NCBI GenBank assembly: GCA_951799425.1
Contig: OX637410.1
Location: 5,642,001-5,706,000, forward strand
Source of the DNA: Ilex aquifolium
Taxonomy: Eukaryota; Streptophyta; Magnoliopsida; Aquifoliales; Aquifoliaceae
Reading direction: 5' to 3'
DNA: 64,000 bases
Shown: positions 19,896 to 33,159 of the stretch, one piece after another
Numbering within the stretch: position 1 is the first letter of the stretch
Layout: every line of letters begins with the position of its first letter
The notes under the pieces: generated by a model
Seen by the model: the letters and a program-made list of their open reading frames with translations, nothing else
What the model was told of the DNA's origin: nothing
Databases searched by the model: none
Made by a program: the position numbers and the translations under genes

Positions 19896-21204
19896 GTTAT
19901 GAAATCCTTGTTTCTTGATGTTCTTGCAAATCATATCATGTTTTGAATGAAGTTATGGTTTGACAACCATAAAACCCTTGTTTTTAATCTCAAAACCTTT
20001 GTTTTTCAAGAAATAGAGATTTTTTCCTTGATATTCCATTGTTCTTGATTCAAAAACTCTAGTGCTTTATTTGGAACAATAAAATTATATCTTTTGATGA
20101 TCTCTTGCTTATTTTCTTGAGTTGTTATATTGGAATAATACATGTGGAATTTGGGGTTCTTACTTTACTTATGATTTGAGAAATTGGTTGAGTATTGTAT
20201 CTCTTGTGTGGATGAACATGGGTGACCGTTGACAATGTATCATAGAGTAGGTAGATGCGTTTCTTACTCCGAGTGGGTTTGAAGGTTCCCTATCACTCGT
20301 AGTGGGGTTGGTGCCTTGCGAGGACCAAACCACTATTCACTCACGTGGTATCGCTAAGGGTTAGTATACTATTCCTGGGTTGGATTTGTCACTGCTGATG
20401 CGTCGATATACGCCCTTCCTAAAGTTGTGTATCCTTGCGAGGATTGAGTGTGTGTGTGGGCTAGGATATTCTCAATGTGTATATTCATGTGGAGTCTTAC
20501 TTCCTACCTAAGATACAATTAGGGATAATGACACAAGAAATTTTTGGAAATGGTTTAATGTTGAAATGGTTTATTGTTGGAAAAATACAATTGTTGCTAA
20601 TGGTTTATTGTTTGGAAATTGGTTTTACTCTTCATTTAATTTATTGCTACTGCGTAAACTTGAGATCGGATAAATTGTCACTGTTTTATGTCAAAGTTAT
20701 ATATGATATTTTGTAAAGTGAGACCGAACTGTTTTATATGTTTTCCAAATCTTGTTCGAGCTTGGGAGGATTTTCCTGCAGAGCTTAGTGCTCACCCCCT
20801 ACAAATAACATTTTCAGATTTCGGTCTAGAGGAAGAGCTTGGAATAGATGGGCAGGTGAATTGGGAAGCTCAGATCGATGGGAACGTGGATCCCGAGGTG
20901 GACGTCTACAGCTATTTCCTTTATGTTCTATATTAGGAGGCAAATTTTGAAATAATTTGAAGGTTAATATTTTATTTATTCCGCTGCAAGATAAAGTTTG
21001 ATTTTTGGATGTAATTGTCATAGTTTGACATATTATTTTGGATGATGCTTTAATTATTATGGATGATGAATGAAAATTCGTTTCCTTATGAATTTTATTA
21101 GTTGCTCTCATGATATGAATGGTTATAGAACGTAATACCTTCCAAGGTGGATTTTGGGGCGTTACACAAATCATGCCATGGAAGACATGGCACCTTGACA
21201 TTAT

Positions 21205-22600
21205 TTCCCTTCTCTCTCAAGGACAAAGCAGAAACTTGGTAGAACTCATTGAAACCCTACTCGATAAGTTCTTGGGCCTCAAATGTTATCTGAATTTTTA
21301 AACAAATTTTTTCCAGTGCCCAAGACAACTGCTCTAAAGAAACAAATTCAAAACTTATCGAAAAAGCCAAATGAGCAGTTCTATCAATGTTGGGATAGAT
21401 ACAAGGATTTATTGCACTCCATTCCACGTCATGGATTCGAACCATGGCAATTGGTGAGTTTCTTCTATGAAGGAATTACACCGGGCCACTGACAATTTAT
21501 TGACATAATATGCAATGGAGAGTTTTTGAGTAAGGATCCCGATGAGGCCCTCGAGTACTTTAACACATTGGTGGAAAATGCCCAATCTTGGGATATCACG
21601 GATCCCACCAATGTTTCAAGGTCATATTCGGGGAGCCAACCAAGTGGAGGAGGGATGTATAACTTGCGTGTCCAGGAAAACTTTCTTGCTAGGATAACAA
21701 AATTGTCCCGTAAGGTGGAGAGCTTAGAGGTGAATAGGAGGTATGAGGTGTCTAATGCCACAAAGGCTGAGGAATCTTGCTCAATATGTGAGAGTTTTGA
21801 GCACTCTATCGTGGAGTGCCCAAATATTTCGGAACTCAAAGAAGTATACTATGAGCAAGTGAATGCATTTAACCAAAGTAGGCAGTCATACTCTCCACAC
21901 TCTAACACATACAATCCAGGATGGAGCTCCCACCCAAAATTTAGTTGGAAGAATGACAATCCTATTCCTCATGGGTCCACCTCATTTTCATCTACCATTC
22001 CACCCAAGCAAAGCCAATCATATTATGGTCATAGTCCGTCATATAGCTCTCAATACCCACGGTCCAATCCACAAGGGTTTTCCCAAAACCCACCTCAACA
22101 AGGGTTTGGTCAACAAGGACCATCCAATCCGCCTACATATGAACCTTCTCATAAGAGAAATTTGGAGGATGTCGTACATTAATTCATTCAGAGTCAAACC
22201 ACAATCAACAATCAAAATGCCACCGCTTTTAATGACATTCGGACATAACTCACTAAGTTGACCAATGCTATGGGGTCCACCCAATAAGAAAAAGTGAAAT
22301 TTCCCGTTCAACCCCAAGAAAACCCAAGGGATCAACATGTGATTGAGCCGTCCGACACTACCAGAGAGAGTTGTGAGCAACTCAAGGCTATCACCACCCT
22401 TAGGAGTGAGAAAGAAATAGATAAAACTATTTTACCTAAAGTCTCAACGAAGGCCACTTTTGAAAATGTAAAGGAGACTAAGGGTAGCTCCGAGGAGGGT
22501 AAAATACTAGAAAAGCCAAAGATTGTTGATTTGAATGTGCATGATTGTCCTATCCCCGCCCTTTTTCTCCATCGTTTGAAGTCACCAGCTTGAATTTCTA
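21205..22600 (+). pseudogene. gag: Athila Gag remnant of element E
   Basis: FPFSLKDKAETW, FLNKFFPVPKTTALKKQI, NEQFYQCWDRYKDLLHSIPRHGFEPWQLVSFFYEG and DPDEALEYFNTLVENAQ mirror element A's Gag. A knuckle CSICESFEHSIVEC has one residue more than a strict CCHC before its His-like position. The tail is Pro/Gln/Ser-rich, then KRNLEDV, and ITTLRSEKEI marks the passage to protease. Stops at 21490, 22180, 22246 and 22285. It is in one frame with the protease below. Confidence 0.8.
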
Positions 22601-23235
22601 ACTATGCTGATATCCTTGAAATGTTCAAGCAAGTAAAGATGAACATTCCTCTCCTTGATGCTATCAAGTAAATCCCCTCTAGTGCAAAAATAATGAAAGA
22701 TTTGTGTATCGTGAAGAGGAAGTTGAATGTGCACAAGAAGGCATTCCTCACCGAGCAAGTGAGCTCCATCTTGAAGGCAAATACACCACCCAAGTTCAAG
22801 GATCCCATCTGCCCTACCATTGCCATAACCAGTGGGAATTCCCTTGTGGAGCAAGCATTGCTAGACTTGGGAGCAAGTGTCAACCTCCTACCCGTCTCAG
22901 TGTATCAACAACTACAGCTTGAGGAGTTTAAGCCAACCTCTATCACTCTTCAACTAGCGGATCGAAGCGTAAGAACACCAAGGGTAGCAGTTGAAGATGT
23001 TTTGGTCCAAGTGGATAAATTTTATTTCCCCATTGATTTTATTGTGCTTGATACTCACCCCGTTAATAATCGTAATTCATAGATTCCAGTCATATTAGGT
23101 AGGCCTTTCCTTGCTACTTCTAATGCCATGACAAGTTGCAGGAATGGTCTAATGAAGCCTGCATTTGGAAATATGACGATAGATCTCAATGTGTTCAACC
23201 TTTGGAAGCAACCGGGAGATGACGAGTAATTCATG
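22601..23235 (+). pseudogene. Athila protease remnant of element E
   Basis: NYADILEMFKQVKMNIPLLDAI, then MKDLCIVKRKLNVHKKAFLTEQVS, PPKFKDPICPTIAITSGN and the active site ALLDLGASVNLLP (D-L-G-A; about 22850-22890), LADRSVRTPRVAVEDVLVQV and GRPFLATSNAM. This is the full retropepsin-like unit of Athila. Stops at 22591, 22669 and 23080 interrupt it. Confidence 0.8.
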
Positions 23236-23539
23236 AAGTTAATACGATTGACACTTTGTGGATCATCACATGGAATTTTTGTGTAATAGAAAGTTGGAGG
23301 AGGAGGATTTTATTGATGATGTGGAGCCGGAGAGTGTACAAGGGGTAGGGACTTCGATCTCAACATTTGAAAAACCACCGCCAGAAGAAAAGAAGATTTT
23401 TCCATCAACAGTGCAACCACCCACTTTGGAGTTGAAGCCGTTGTCGTCCACATTGAAATATGCATTCTTGGGGGAGCATCAAACATTTCTAGTGGTGATA
23501 AGCTCGTCATTGGAGCCAAAGCAAGAGGAAGAATTGTTG

Positions 23540-24851
23540 TGAGTCTTGAGAAAGCATAAAGGAGCCATTAGTTGGACCATAGCCGACATCAAGGGAATTA
23601 GCCCTCTCATTTGCACTAATAGAATCTACCTCGAAGAAGACACCAAGCCATCCCGGTAACCACAAAGAATGCTCAATCCCATCATGAAGGATGTGGTTAC
23701 AGATGAAGTGCTCAAGTTACTTGGCGTGGACATTATCTTTGCAATTGTCGATAGTAAATGGGTCAGTCCCACGCAAGTGGTACCCAAGAAGTCCAGGGTG
23801 ACGGTGGAGTTCAATGGGGAGAATGAGTTGATTACGACAAGGGTGGTCACCGGTTAGAGAGTTTGCATCGACTACCGGAAGCTTAACTCATGCACTGAAA
23901 ATGATCATTTTCCCCTACCATTCCTTGATCAAGTGCTAGAAAGGGTAGTTGGACATCTTTTTATTGTTTCTTGGATGGCTACTCCGGCCACAATCAAATA
24001 GAGATCGCCTTGGAAGACCAAGAGCAGACCACTTTCACATGACCCTTTGGAACATATGCTTATCGTCGAATGCCGTCTGGGTTATGCAATACTCCGGGAA
24101 CTTTTCAAAGATATATGATGGGGATATTTAGTGACATGGTGAAAAATATTGTGGAGATTTTTATGGACGACTTTTCAGTGTTTGGGGACTCATTTTAAGT
24201 TTGGGGAATCTAGAGAAAGTATTAGAGAGACGCGAAGAGAAGAATTTGATGCTTAACTGTGAGAAATTCCATTTCATGGTAACACAACGAATTGTGGTTG
24301 GACACATTGTGCCTGCAAAGGGAATCGAAGTGGATAAGTCCAAAGGGGAATCGATTTCAAACCTACCCATTCCAAGGGTAGTCAAGGACATTAGGTCTTT
24401 TCTTGGCCATGCAGGTTTTTATCGTCGTTTCATTAAGGATTTTAGTGCATTGGCAAGACCTTTGACGAATTTGTTAGCAAAGGATGTCCCATTCGTGTGG
24501 TCAGATGGTTGTGAGGCATCTTTCAAAAAACTTAAAGGTATGCTTACCACACCTCCAATCATGCGACCACCCAAGTAGGAACTTCCATTTGAGCTCATGT
24601 GCGACGTGAGTGATTATGCGGTCGATGCAGTGCTCGGTCAAACGGAAGATAAAAGGTTGTATGTGATATACTATGCTAGCAAAACTCTAAATGAAGCACA
24701 AATAAATTACACCACCACTGAAAAAGAGTTGCTAGCTGTAGTGTTTGCATTGGATAAATTTAGATCATACATCATTGGTTCACCTATTGTAGTCTACATT
24801 GATCACTCTGCTTTGAAGTATTTATTGTCTAAGAAGGACGCTAAACTGTGA
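23540..24851 (+). pseudogene. Athila reverse transcriptase and RNase H remnant of element E
   Basis: HKGAISWTIADIKGISPLICTN, then WVSPTQVVPKKS, RVCIDYRKLN and VVGHLFIV with a missing base, QRYMMGIF-like, and VEIFMDDFSVFGDS, the catalytic F-M-D-D at about 24160-24171. The connection domain (GHIVPAKGIEVDKSK, FLGHAGFYRRFIKDFS) and RNase H (MCDVSDYAVDAVLGQ, TTTEKELLAVVFALDKFR, YIDHSALKYLL) follow in a new frame. Acidic RNase H residues D, E and D are present. Not functional. Confidence 0.8.
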
Positions 24852-25110
24852 CTCATTAGGTAGATTCTCCTCCTTTAAGAATTCAACCTAATCATCAAGG
24901 ACAAAAAGGGAGTCATGAATGTGGTGGCGGACCATTTTGTCATAGCTTGTTGTCTACGATGCCAAAGAGCACATCCCTATCCCTGATTCTTTCCCTGATG
25001 AGCATCTATTTTCTATCCATTCAGTTTGTCTGTGGTATGCTGATATTTACAATTTTCTTGCCACATGACAAATACCCCTACATTGGAGCCCGGAAGATAA
25101 GAGAAGATTC

Positions 25111-26333
25111 ATGCCGGACGTGAAGTACTATTTCGACAACTCGTACCTATTCAAATATTGCCCTGATCAAATCATGAGGAGATGTGTACCGAAAAATGAA
25201 CAACAGGATGTCCTCTCTTTCTGTCAATCGGAAGCATGTGGTGGGCACTTCTCTTCGAAGAAAACTTCAACTAAGATTTTACAAAGTGGTTTTTATTGGC
25301 CTACATTGATTAAAGATTGTGTCTCATTTTGTAAGCAATGTGATAGGTGTCAAAGGTTGGGCAGTGTGACCCATAGGAACATAATGCCCCTCTCCCCTAT
25401 GCTAGTCATTGAAATTTTTGATTGTTGGGACATCGATTTCATGGGTCCATTCCCTATGTCTTTTGGCTACCTTTATATCCTATTGCCAGTGGACTACATG
25501 TCAAAGTGGGTAGAGGCAATCCCAACCAAGGCCAATGTCCATCGAGTTGTGGTCAAGATTTTTAAAGAAAACATCTTTTCTAGATTTGGGATACCTCATG
25601 CAATGATAAATGATGGTGGCTCACATTTTTGCAATAGACCATTTTTTTCTTTGATGCATAAATATGGTGTAACACACAAGGTATCCACCACTTATCACCC
25701 ACAGGCTAATGGCCAAGCCGAGTTGGCCAATAGGGAGATAAAGAGCATACTTGAGAAAATGGTTAACCCAAATCGAAAGGATTGATCACTCCGGTTGACT
25801 GATGCCTTGTGAGCTTACCGTACTGCTTATAAGACCATTCTTGGTATGTCTCTCTATCGGCTAGTCTACGAAAAGGCTTGTCACTTGCTAGTGGAGATGG
25901 AGCACAAGGCATATTAGGCTATAAAAACCTTAAATTTTAACTTGAGAATAGCTGGGAAACACAGGAAGTTGGAGTTAAATGAATTGGAGGAAATTCGTAG
26001 AGATGCATACGAGAGCTCTAGAATTCACAAAGAAAGGGCCAAAAATTTCCATGACAAATCCATTGGAGAAAAACATTCAAGCCTAGATAAAAAGTTCTCT
26101 TGTATAATTCTCGCCTCTTTATTTTCCAATGGAAACTTCGATCAAGATGGGATGGTCCCTACATTGTCAAGGTGGCTTACCCAAATGGAGCTGTGCACAT
26201 AGAAAACCCCGAAGATGGTAAAACATTTAAGGTCAATGGCCAAAGACTTAAATCATTCTTCGAGGGTTTTGAAATTCAAAGAATGGAGGAGGAGTTGGTG
26301 GATCCGGTCTATCCGGATCTTATTGAGGTATAA
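25111..26333 (+). pseudogene. Athila integrase remnant of element E
   Basis: CHSEACGGHF-type zinc domain (H..C..C with CKQCDRCQRLG), then core DCWDIDFMGPFP, INDGGSHFCNRPF and ANGQAELANREIKSILE supply the D, D and E triad. Stop at 25783. The C-terminal part ([61 protein letters not shown]) runs to 26333 in another frame. Integrase would insert the cDNA. The 225-codon core itself is open. Confidence 0.8.
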
Positions 26334-27420
26334 TTGTTCAATTAGATATTAGTGTACAATAGTTTTCCTTTGTTCTTTACTTTACAATTTAAATTGTCTA
26401 CTTACTTTCATCTGTACATAGCGTTCTTTCTTCATGCATGCAGATAGTGGTATTTTTGTTATAGCTCATTGCGAGGTGTTCTCTTACCCTTCTTGTCTTT
26501 TAAATTACATTATCTCATTGCATACATTTTTGTTGCATTTAGGACAATGCATAGTTCAAGTTGGGGGGTGAGGTGCACCATTTGCATGATACACCAATTT
26601 TTGTTGATAATACCATTTTGTGGTGAAATGCACCATTCACATATTCTACCAATTTTTGTATAGAATAGTTGAAATATGTGGAAAATTTTAAAATTTTTGT
26701 GGAAAATATCTGAATGTTGAACCATATTCCCCTATTTAAATTGTTATGGGGTCAGTGGTAACTAGATATTTGCTTTAAACTTTGAATACATGAGAATACC
26801 ATAGAAGTTTATCCTATGCCTAAGTATCACATAGGTGTTTTCTTTCGAACTCAACCATAATGCATATTGAATGTGTAATTTCGTCAATTTACTGATTGGA
26901 TCCACATTTTAGAGCTTAACATACATAGTGGAGATGAAGTAAGTACCCTTGTGACCTTTACTGTTAATCATTGTTGGAGGGAACTTACATTTACTCAAAG
27001 GAATAATTTTTCAAATTCAAAATCTGTTCCATAATCTCATTATGCTTGCTTTGGTTAGAGTGCATGTGGATAGTTGATTGACTTTGTCTTAAAATGTCAA
27101 TATGCCTTCTCATGCTTATCTAGAGATGATTTTTTGCCATTTTTGAATTGCGTAGAGCCTTAGCCTTTTCTTGTGAAAAATTTATCCCTCGTGTTGTGAT
27201 TGAGCCTTAAGTGAAAATTTATTTTCACGCCACATGTTTTACCAAGCCAGTGCAAAATGATTACAATTACCACACCTTAGTGAATGGTGCTGAATTCAAA
27301 ATTTGAATGAAAAAGAAGAGAAAATCCAAGAAAAATGAGAAAAAGGGGTTGAAAAAGAAAAGAAATGAAAAGAAAAGAAAAAGAGAAGAAAAATGTTGAG
27401 GAAACCAGTAGAAAAGCCCA
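26334..27420 (+). other. 3' UTR of element E, homologous to family B
   Basis: Non-coding. The GGACAATGCATAGTTC / AAGTTGGGGGGTGAGG motif lies at 26541-26572. From here to the purine-rich 'gaaaagaaaagaaaaag' run (27300-27390) the sequence parallels 46270-47160 of family B line for line by eye ('ggtgcacca', 'gaataca.gagaa.ac', 'tggagggaacttacatttactcaa', 'ttatctagagatgat'). Confidence 0.75.
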
Positions 27421-28775
27421 CTGGAAAACTTCTACCTCTGCCCCAGCAAAAACCTACCGGTAGGTTACCCACGACCTACCGGTAGAACATGCCCAAAAAG
27501 TTCAGACACTTCTTCACACGATTCCACCAACCACGGGAGCCCACCTTTTGTCCTCTAAAACATGCCCTGACATTTTTAACACCCCATGATGATCTCCTAA
27601 CCCCAAAGAACTTAGATTTGAAGCAAGAGGTAGTGGAGAGGAAAGAGAGAGAGGGGTGGTTGGAAAAGCATGGGAGGACCATGCTTTGACTGAATTTGCT
27701 TCTTTGAGTGGACAACCTCTGTCCGATCACTCCAAGTCAATCACTCATGCTAAGGGAGAGAGGATGGACGAAAATTGGGGGCTGCTTCACACAAATCCAG
27801 ATTACAAGACTTTTAGAGAGAGAAGATCCAAGGTAGAAGATGAAGTTTTAGAGAGATAAATTGGGTTTTTACATTTTCCTTCACCATTTTCATTGTAGTA
27901 AACTCCATTTAACTTGTAATCTTTCCCTTTTGCACTCTAATCTTTTTTATTCAAGTTGTAATCAAGTTTAACTAAGTGTCCTTGTATTTCATTTTTACAT
28001 TTGGGTATTTTCTCTTTAAACTTTGCATTTTGAGTATGAATGTCATTTCTTTTCTAGTTCAAAAATTTCTTCTACATTTATACAAGTCTATTTTTGATTT
28101 CATGACAATGTCTTTCTCTTTCATGTTTGTTCTCGCTTTTATCATGAATAGCTAAACTTTTAGTTGGCTAATCCAAGAGGGATTTCCTCTTGGGTATGTT
28201 AAATTGACTCTCTTTCATTCTTCCTCGTACTGTAAAGTGTTTGGTTTGACTAGGTTAAGTACGGACGTGGTTGTGGGCTTTTGATACACCGTAGACTTGT
28301 CACAAGGTATAATTTTGCCTAACACAACTACATTAGTCCCTCACTTCCTACAAATCAATCAAACACCGAGACACCTTTGGTTGAATGAAATGAGTTGATT
28401 TGGCATTCCCATTGGAATGACTTCTATGGATTAGTCAACCTTGTTTTCTTGCATATTTCTTAACTAAAAACTCCCCAAATTTCAAATCACAAGATTTTCT
28501 AATTTTCACTTTTTCACAAATTACCCTTCAAAAACATTCGACCTTTCCTTTCCTAAGGAGACGTCCTTGGAATACTCATTCCAAGTAAAACATGAAATTA
28601 CTAGACTTTCTCTACGCTTGGGGATCAATTTTGCACACACACGTTTTTGTTCATCCACACACGATTTTCCCCACTTCTCGCATTGAACTCGAGGAAGAGT
28701 GACACTCACTAACCTCTATAAGCCATATATACACATAATTCGGGTTTGAGTTGGAATTTATGGAAAACGATCAAG
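27421..28775 (+). repeat. Partial 3' LTR of element E (family B-like)
   Basis: The sequence enters the LTR at the palindromes (27454-27463 and 27476-27485, CTACCGGTAG; the first extends to the 16-bp palindrome 27451-27466). It continues through LTR landmarks shared with B (ggtttgac.aggtt, 'ccgtagacttgtcac', 'gagtgacactcac', 'ctataagccatat') to the end ATCAAGCA at 28775. The first part of the LTR and the PPT are missing. Confidence 0.7.
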
Positions 28776-29707
28776 CACTAACCCCACCTTTTTTGGCATG
28801 CTCGCCAGATGCTTGAAAGGCATTTGCTTGGAAGATATTTGAAAAAATGATTGAAAGGGCTTCCAAAACCACCTCATCTCTTTACCGTCTACGTCTGGCT
28901 CTTTCTCGCCCATCTCTTACCCTTGGTTCTTTCTTTCTCATCTTTGGCTCCCTCACTCTATCTCTATTTCTCTCTTCTCTCTTCTCTCTTCTCTCCTGCC
29001 CACATCTTTCTCCAACTATTTAATGGGGCTTTTCATTTTGTGATTTGGTTGTGTTACATATTCCTAACCTAGTTTTTTTCTAATAACAGGTTTCAAAAAT
29101 TATGATTTTTCAAAAAAAACACAATTTTGGTTGCGATCACAACTTTGTTTCTTAAATAACTACAAATTGAAGTATTCTGCAATAACTCTGAAACATACTA
29201 ATCATATAATGATTTGATTATTTGTTGGCTTTCAGATTATGGGTGTAATAGATCATTAGGTCCTTAGGTTAGGCTCCTATCATAGCTATTATCAATTTGA
29301 GGTAGTAATTGGTCATGACTTTGTTGATTTTGCTGACATATAATAACACATAATACGTATTGGGTTTTCGATATAACTTTTGATGAACACAAAAATAAAT
29401 CGAATAATTACTCGTTGTGATCCCGACTACATCAAATTTGAACTTCCCCAAGCTTCCTTACACACCCGAATCTCATACTAGGTTGATGAAACAGCTACTA
29501 GAGTCCCATCTTGAATTCCCATGCTCACAAATCTAAGGGTGTATGGTGTTAACCCAAAGAGACTACAAAGAGAAATAGAGAGTATGTGGGAAAGGAGAGA
29601 GTGTATCCTTTGAATGACTTGTATGAGTTGAAAATTTCTATAGAGAATTTTTCCTTTATGTATATGGGTGGAGGTAACCACCAAAAATAACTCAATAATG
29701 GGGTACC
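28776..29707. other. Non-coding interval between element E and solo LTR 1
   Basis: Contains a short TTCTCTC repeat (about 28965-28996) and otherwise mixed AT-rich sequence. No ORF or repeat family recognised. This is the best candidate here for single-copy flanking DNA. Confidence 0.4.
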
Positions 29708-31545
29708 TGCTTGATGAAAAATGTTGGTGTTTCCTAACCTCTAAAAACCATCCCTTAATGTGTATATGATTTAGGTGCTAAGGGAGTGTCACTCTCCCTT
29801 GGGATGATGTCAAAAGAAAGGGCAACGAAATGGTTGATGGAATGAAATGAAATGTATGAAATGGAATGTGCGAAATGAACAAAATTGCTCCCCAAGCGCA
29901 AGGAGTCTTTTGCTTGTCGTGTTTTACTTGGAAAAGTATTTCAAGGTCGTCTCCTCAGGGAAGGAAAGTTCAAGTGTGGTGAAGGTGATTTTGTCAAAAA
30001 GGAAAAGTGTAAAATCTTTTGTTTGTGTTTTAGTCTGTGATAGTTTGTGAATGAAAATGAAATAAAACAAGTGTTGGCTAATCCAAAGAGTTCACTCCAA
30101 TGAGAATGTCAATCCAACTCAAAGCCTTCCTCCAAGGGTTTATAGATGAACGATTGATTCGTGGGAAGCTAGGGATAAGATGGGTCACTATCTAAGCATA
30201 AACCGTGACTAGGCCTACAGAATATCAAAGACTCACCACCACGTCCACTCTCAACCCAGTCAAACCGAACAACCGTACACCGAGTGGAGGAAAAAAAAAG
30301 AGTTGAAATGGAATCCTCACGGGGAGGTCTCCCTTGGATTAACCAACTAAAAATCTAGCTACTCATGAAAGTAAGAAAGGAATGCATAATGTAAAGAGAC
30401 ATAATGAAGAAATAAAACATGGAACTTAACTTAAAGCAAGAAAACTTAAGCTATGAAGAAAAATATACAATACCCATTTTAAAGCAAGAAATGAAGAAAA
30501 CTTGGAAGCAACAATGGTGGAATCTAGAACATGTGATTAAACTTGAAATGTACTTGAAGTAAATGACATTAAAGACATTAAATGAAGATTACAAGATCCT
30601 TACATTAAACTACAAGTGAAAAGATGGAAGAAAATGCAAAAACATAAACATTTCTACTATTCATCTTCTTCCTAACTATTCTAAGCTTAGGTAGCCACAC
30701 TGAAGAACTTGTGTGAATGCTAAATATATGGAGTGAGAGACTTCAAATTTCGTCCATGAGGCTCCCCTAGCCTGTGTGTAAGGCCTCCATCATTAGGGGG
30801 CTGAATGGGTGGGTGTTGCAGGCTAGGACAAGCCTCCCCCAGGCTACCCCTTCTCTCTCTCCTCCCCATTAATGTCCAAGCCTTCCAAAGTCTTCAAGTA
30901 GGGTGTAGGAGGCATGGTTGTAGGGATAGAATGTCGGGCTAGGTGTGGGAGAAGTGTAGGTGGGACCCCCAAGCAAGTGGAGCATGATTGCAGGCGATTT
31001 TGGGCTGTCAGGCACGGCGTACCGGTACTCGTACCGGTACGGTAAAGCTACTGGAGTTCGGTGTACTGGTACGCGTACCGGTACGCTTTTTCTGCTCCGG
31101 ACCAGTCCTCGTAGAATCGGCATCACTTTTGATCCAACAGTCCGATTGAGCTAAAAATTTGGACACAATACATAAGACATCCAGATATACAACTTTCATG
31201 TTTTTAACTTTTTCAGATTCGAAGTGGATCATGGTCAAAATGGAGGAATACCGAGGCTCTGTTTCCAGATGATGTGGTTGCTGGTACTTTTGTTCCCAAA
31301 CCCCAATACCTCATTGATTTCTTCACTTTTAAGCCTCCAAATCTTCATGTAGTGTGTTCATGCCCTCACCACACATCCATCATAGTTGCAAGGTCCTAAA
31401 ATCAATCATTTAAGCTATAAAAACGTGCAACATTGAAAATTCAATATTATTCATAAAATTGGCTAACACTAAGTACTTATATGCAAAAGTTGAGTTAAAA
31501 TGAATGTAATGAGGCCTTCAAATATACAATATTTTATGCTCATCA
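29708..31545 (-). repeat. Solo LTR of family B (copy 1), target duplication GTACC
   Basis: On the minus strand it begins TGATGAGCATAAAATATTG at 31545 and ends ATCAAGCA at 29708. GTACC flanks both sides (29703-29707 and 31546-31550), which proves insertion followed by LTR-LTR recombination. Palindromes GTACCGGTAC lie at 31019-31028, 31031-31040 and 31075-31084. A TATATTTA word on the minus strand (about 30729-30736) may be the promoter. Short ORFs inside are chance. Confidence 0.9.
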
Positions 31546-33159
31546 GTACCACAATCACCTCTACTTAGGAGGGTGGTTTATTCTTGTAACTTCCACTAAC
31601 CACCTTGGTTGGGATCCATTTGTCCATGTGGGCCAATCTCAATCTGGGCCCAAGGACCCACCATTTATTAACAAATTTTATTTTCGTAACTATATTTTTT
31701 AGTTTATTCAAAAAATATTTTGATCTATATTTTATTTTAAATTTTTAATCCATGCTATAATTTTTTGAATTTTCTCATCCATTATTGTCATTAGTGCATT
31801 TTCCTTTCAATAACATAATTTGTTATCCTATTTTATTCGTAATGATTTCATTTTCTACGATTGATTCAGTTGGGTATAAAGGTATTTTTTTTGACAAAAC
31901 TGATAAATGTTAAGTGAAGATTGATTAATTCTTTATTATTACTGGTTGATTTAGACTGTTGTTCGGTTCTTTTTTTTTTTTTGTCCTTCACGATTTTGAT
32001 TTAAACTTGTGAGAATTTAGGTTATCTCCATATCAGTAATTATACCATATATTCTAGAGGAGGTTACCAATAGATGGAAAGGATTTTGAATAATTTGGCT
32101 TGGTTTTGAAATTCAAATTTTCTTTATTATGATGAGCAATGATAGCAATGATTGGGGAGGAGTAATAGGCTAGGTAGTCGATTTTTCAAAGATAATGGTG
32201 GGGTAAGCTGTATAGATTTTGCACAAAATCTCCCCAAAATCTATTATGATGGTGTCCTGCACACCATCAGTTGAAATTTCCATTACTAATGTCGGTACTC
32301 ATCAACCCAAAAATTCTACTTTTCAACCCGCCAATTTTAAAATTCTCCAATGGTGTAACTTTGTCATTAAGAAATAAAGGAGGAATTATTCTTCTTTTGG
32401 ATTGGCTCCAGGGATTGGATGATGTGGTGGCGTGTTTTCTAGATTTACTACTAGGTTTTAAGTAACCATGTCATCTACTGATATTGGACTTCTCAACTAG
32501 TACATCATCAAACGCCTTCACACGTGGAACTTTGAAGGAAGGGTTCAATTTCTTATCCTCATCGTTATCCTTATCTCTCAAGCTTGGGTTTTTATTTATT
32601 TAAATTGTTTTGATTTGTTGTATTTAGTTGGAATTATTTAAAGATATTCCAATTGAAGGTGTACGCTATCTACCACAATGATTCATTTGAGGCAGTTAAT
32701 AAACATCTCCTCTCTCAATGATTAGGCCCTTTTTTAGAGTGATAGTGGACTAAGGTTTGTTAACTGTTTCTGTAAGAAACTATGGATTCAAGAAAGAAGA
32801 TAGGAGAGAAAGGAGAAAGAGAACAAAGAGTTCAAATTGTGAAGAAAATTCTGTAAAGATTCTCATTGATTGAATGAATAAATTACATAGAAGAATTTAT
32901 TAATAAATATACAAAGCTAAATCTCCAAACAAACTAACTTTCTTTGCCAGATTATCAATTTTGTTAATCAATACAACAAAACAACTAACTAACCAACAAC
33001 AGCTAACTAACTAATTCCTTCCCCGATTCATCTCTACCTGGCGTAGTCTAGCTGGATCAGCTACATCTACATCTAAATAAGTTGTATCTACAGCTGAATC
33101 ATCTGCATCTATAGCTACTGTATGCTGCAATTCTATTGCCCAAACTAGGGGTCCGATAT
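31546..33159. other. Interval between solo LTRs; possible copia LTR remnant
   Basis: Mostly AT-rich unrecognised DNA. On the minus strand about 33003-32766 reads like a copia LTR (starts TGTTGTTGGTTAG, has a TATATTTATTAATAAATTC region and 'attcaatcaatgag', ends 'ttacagaaaca'), but the flanks do not give a clean target duplication. No coding sequence was found. Confidence 0.35.

Larger units (their letters stand above)
18091..21166 (+). repeat. Composite gypsy LTR D1 (TGTAACACCCC ... GGGGCGTTACA)
   Basis: The ends TGTAACACCCC and GGGGCGTTACA are those of chromovirus-type LTRs in this window (compare 52820-55307). The last 1.2 kb aligns by eye with the end of D2's LTR (e.g. 'cagagctt.gtgctca.cccctacaaat.acatttt.agattt'). 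The middle is foreign: AT-rich repeats, a GGT-rich minisatellite and a family-B LTR scrap. No primer site follows and the flanks (gaact, caaat) do not match as a target duplication. It may be a solo LTR with a rearranged flank, or one end of a deleted element. Confidence 0.6.
21167..28775 (+). mobile_element. Element E: decayed Athila element (gag-pol) with partial 3' LTR
   Basis: Order on the plus strand: gag, protease, RT, RNase H, integrase, a 3' UTR with the GGACAATG motif, and an LTR fragment ending ATCAAGCA. The 5' LTR, primer site and gag start are missing: D1's LTR end at 21166 cuts directly into the gag domain. The 3' UTR and LTR end are shared with family B (43610-49021 and 59634-64000), making E the likely autonomous relative of B. 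Many stops and at least four frame changes. Confidence 0.85.

Noticed and set aside
18085..21171. Target-site duplication of D1
   Set aside because: The 5-bp flanks gaact and caaat do not match, so D1 cannot be called a clean solo LTR.
32766..33003. Firm call of a copia solo LTR
   Set aside because: The sequence character fits, but ends and flanking bases do not give a convincing target duplication. It is mentioned only as possible.
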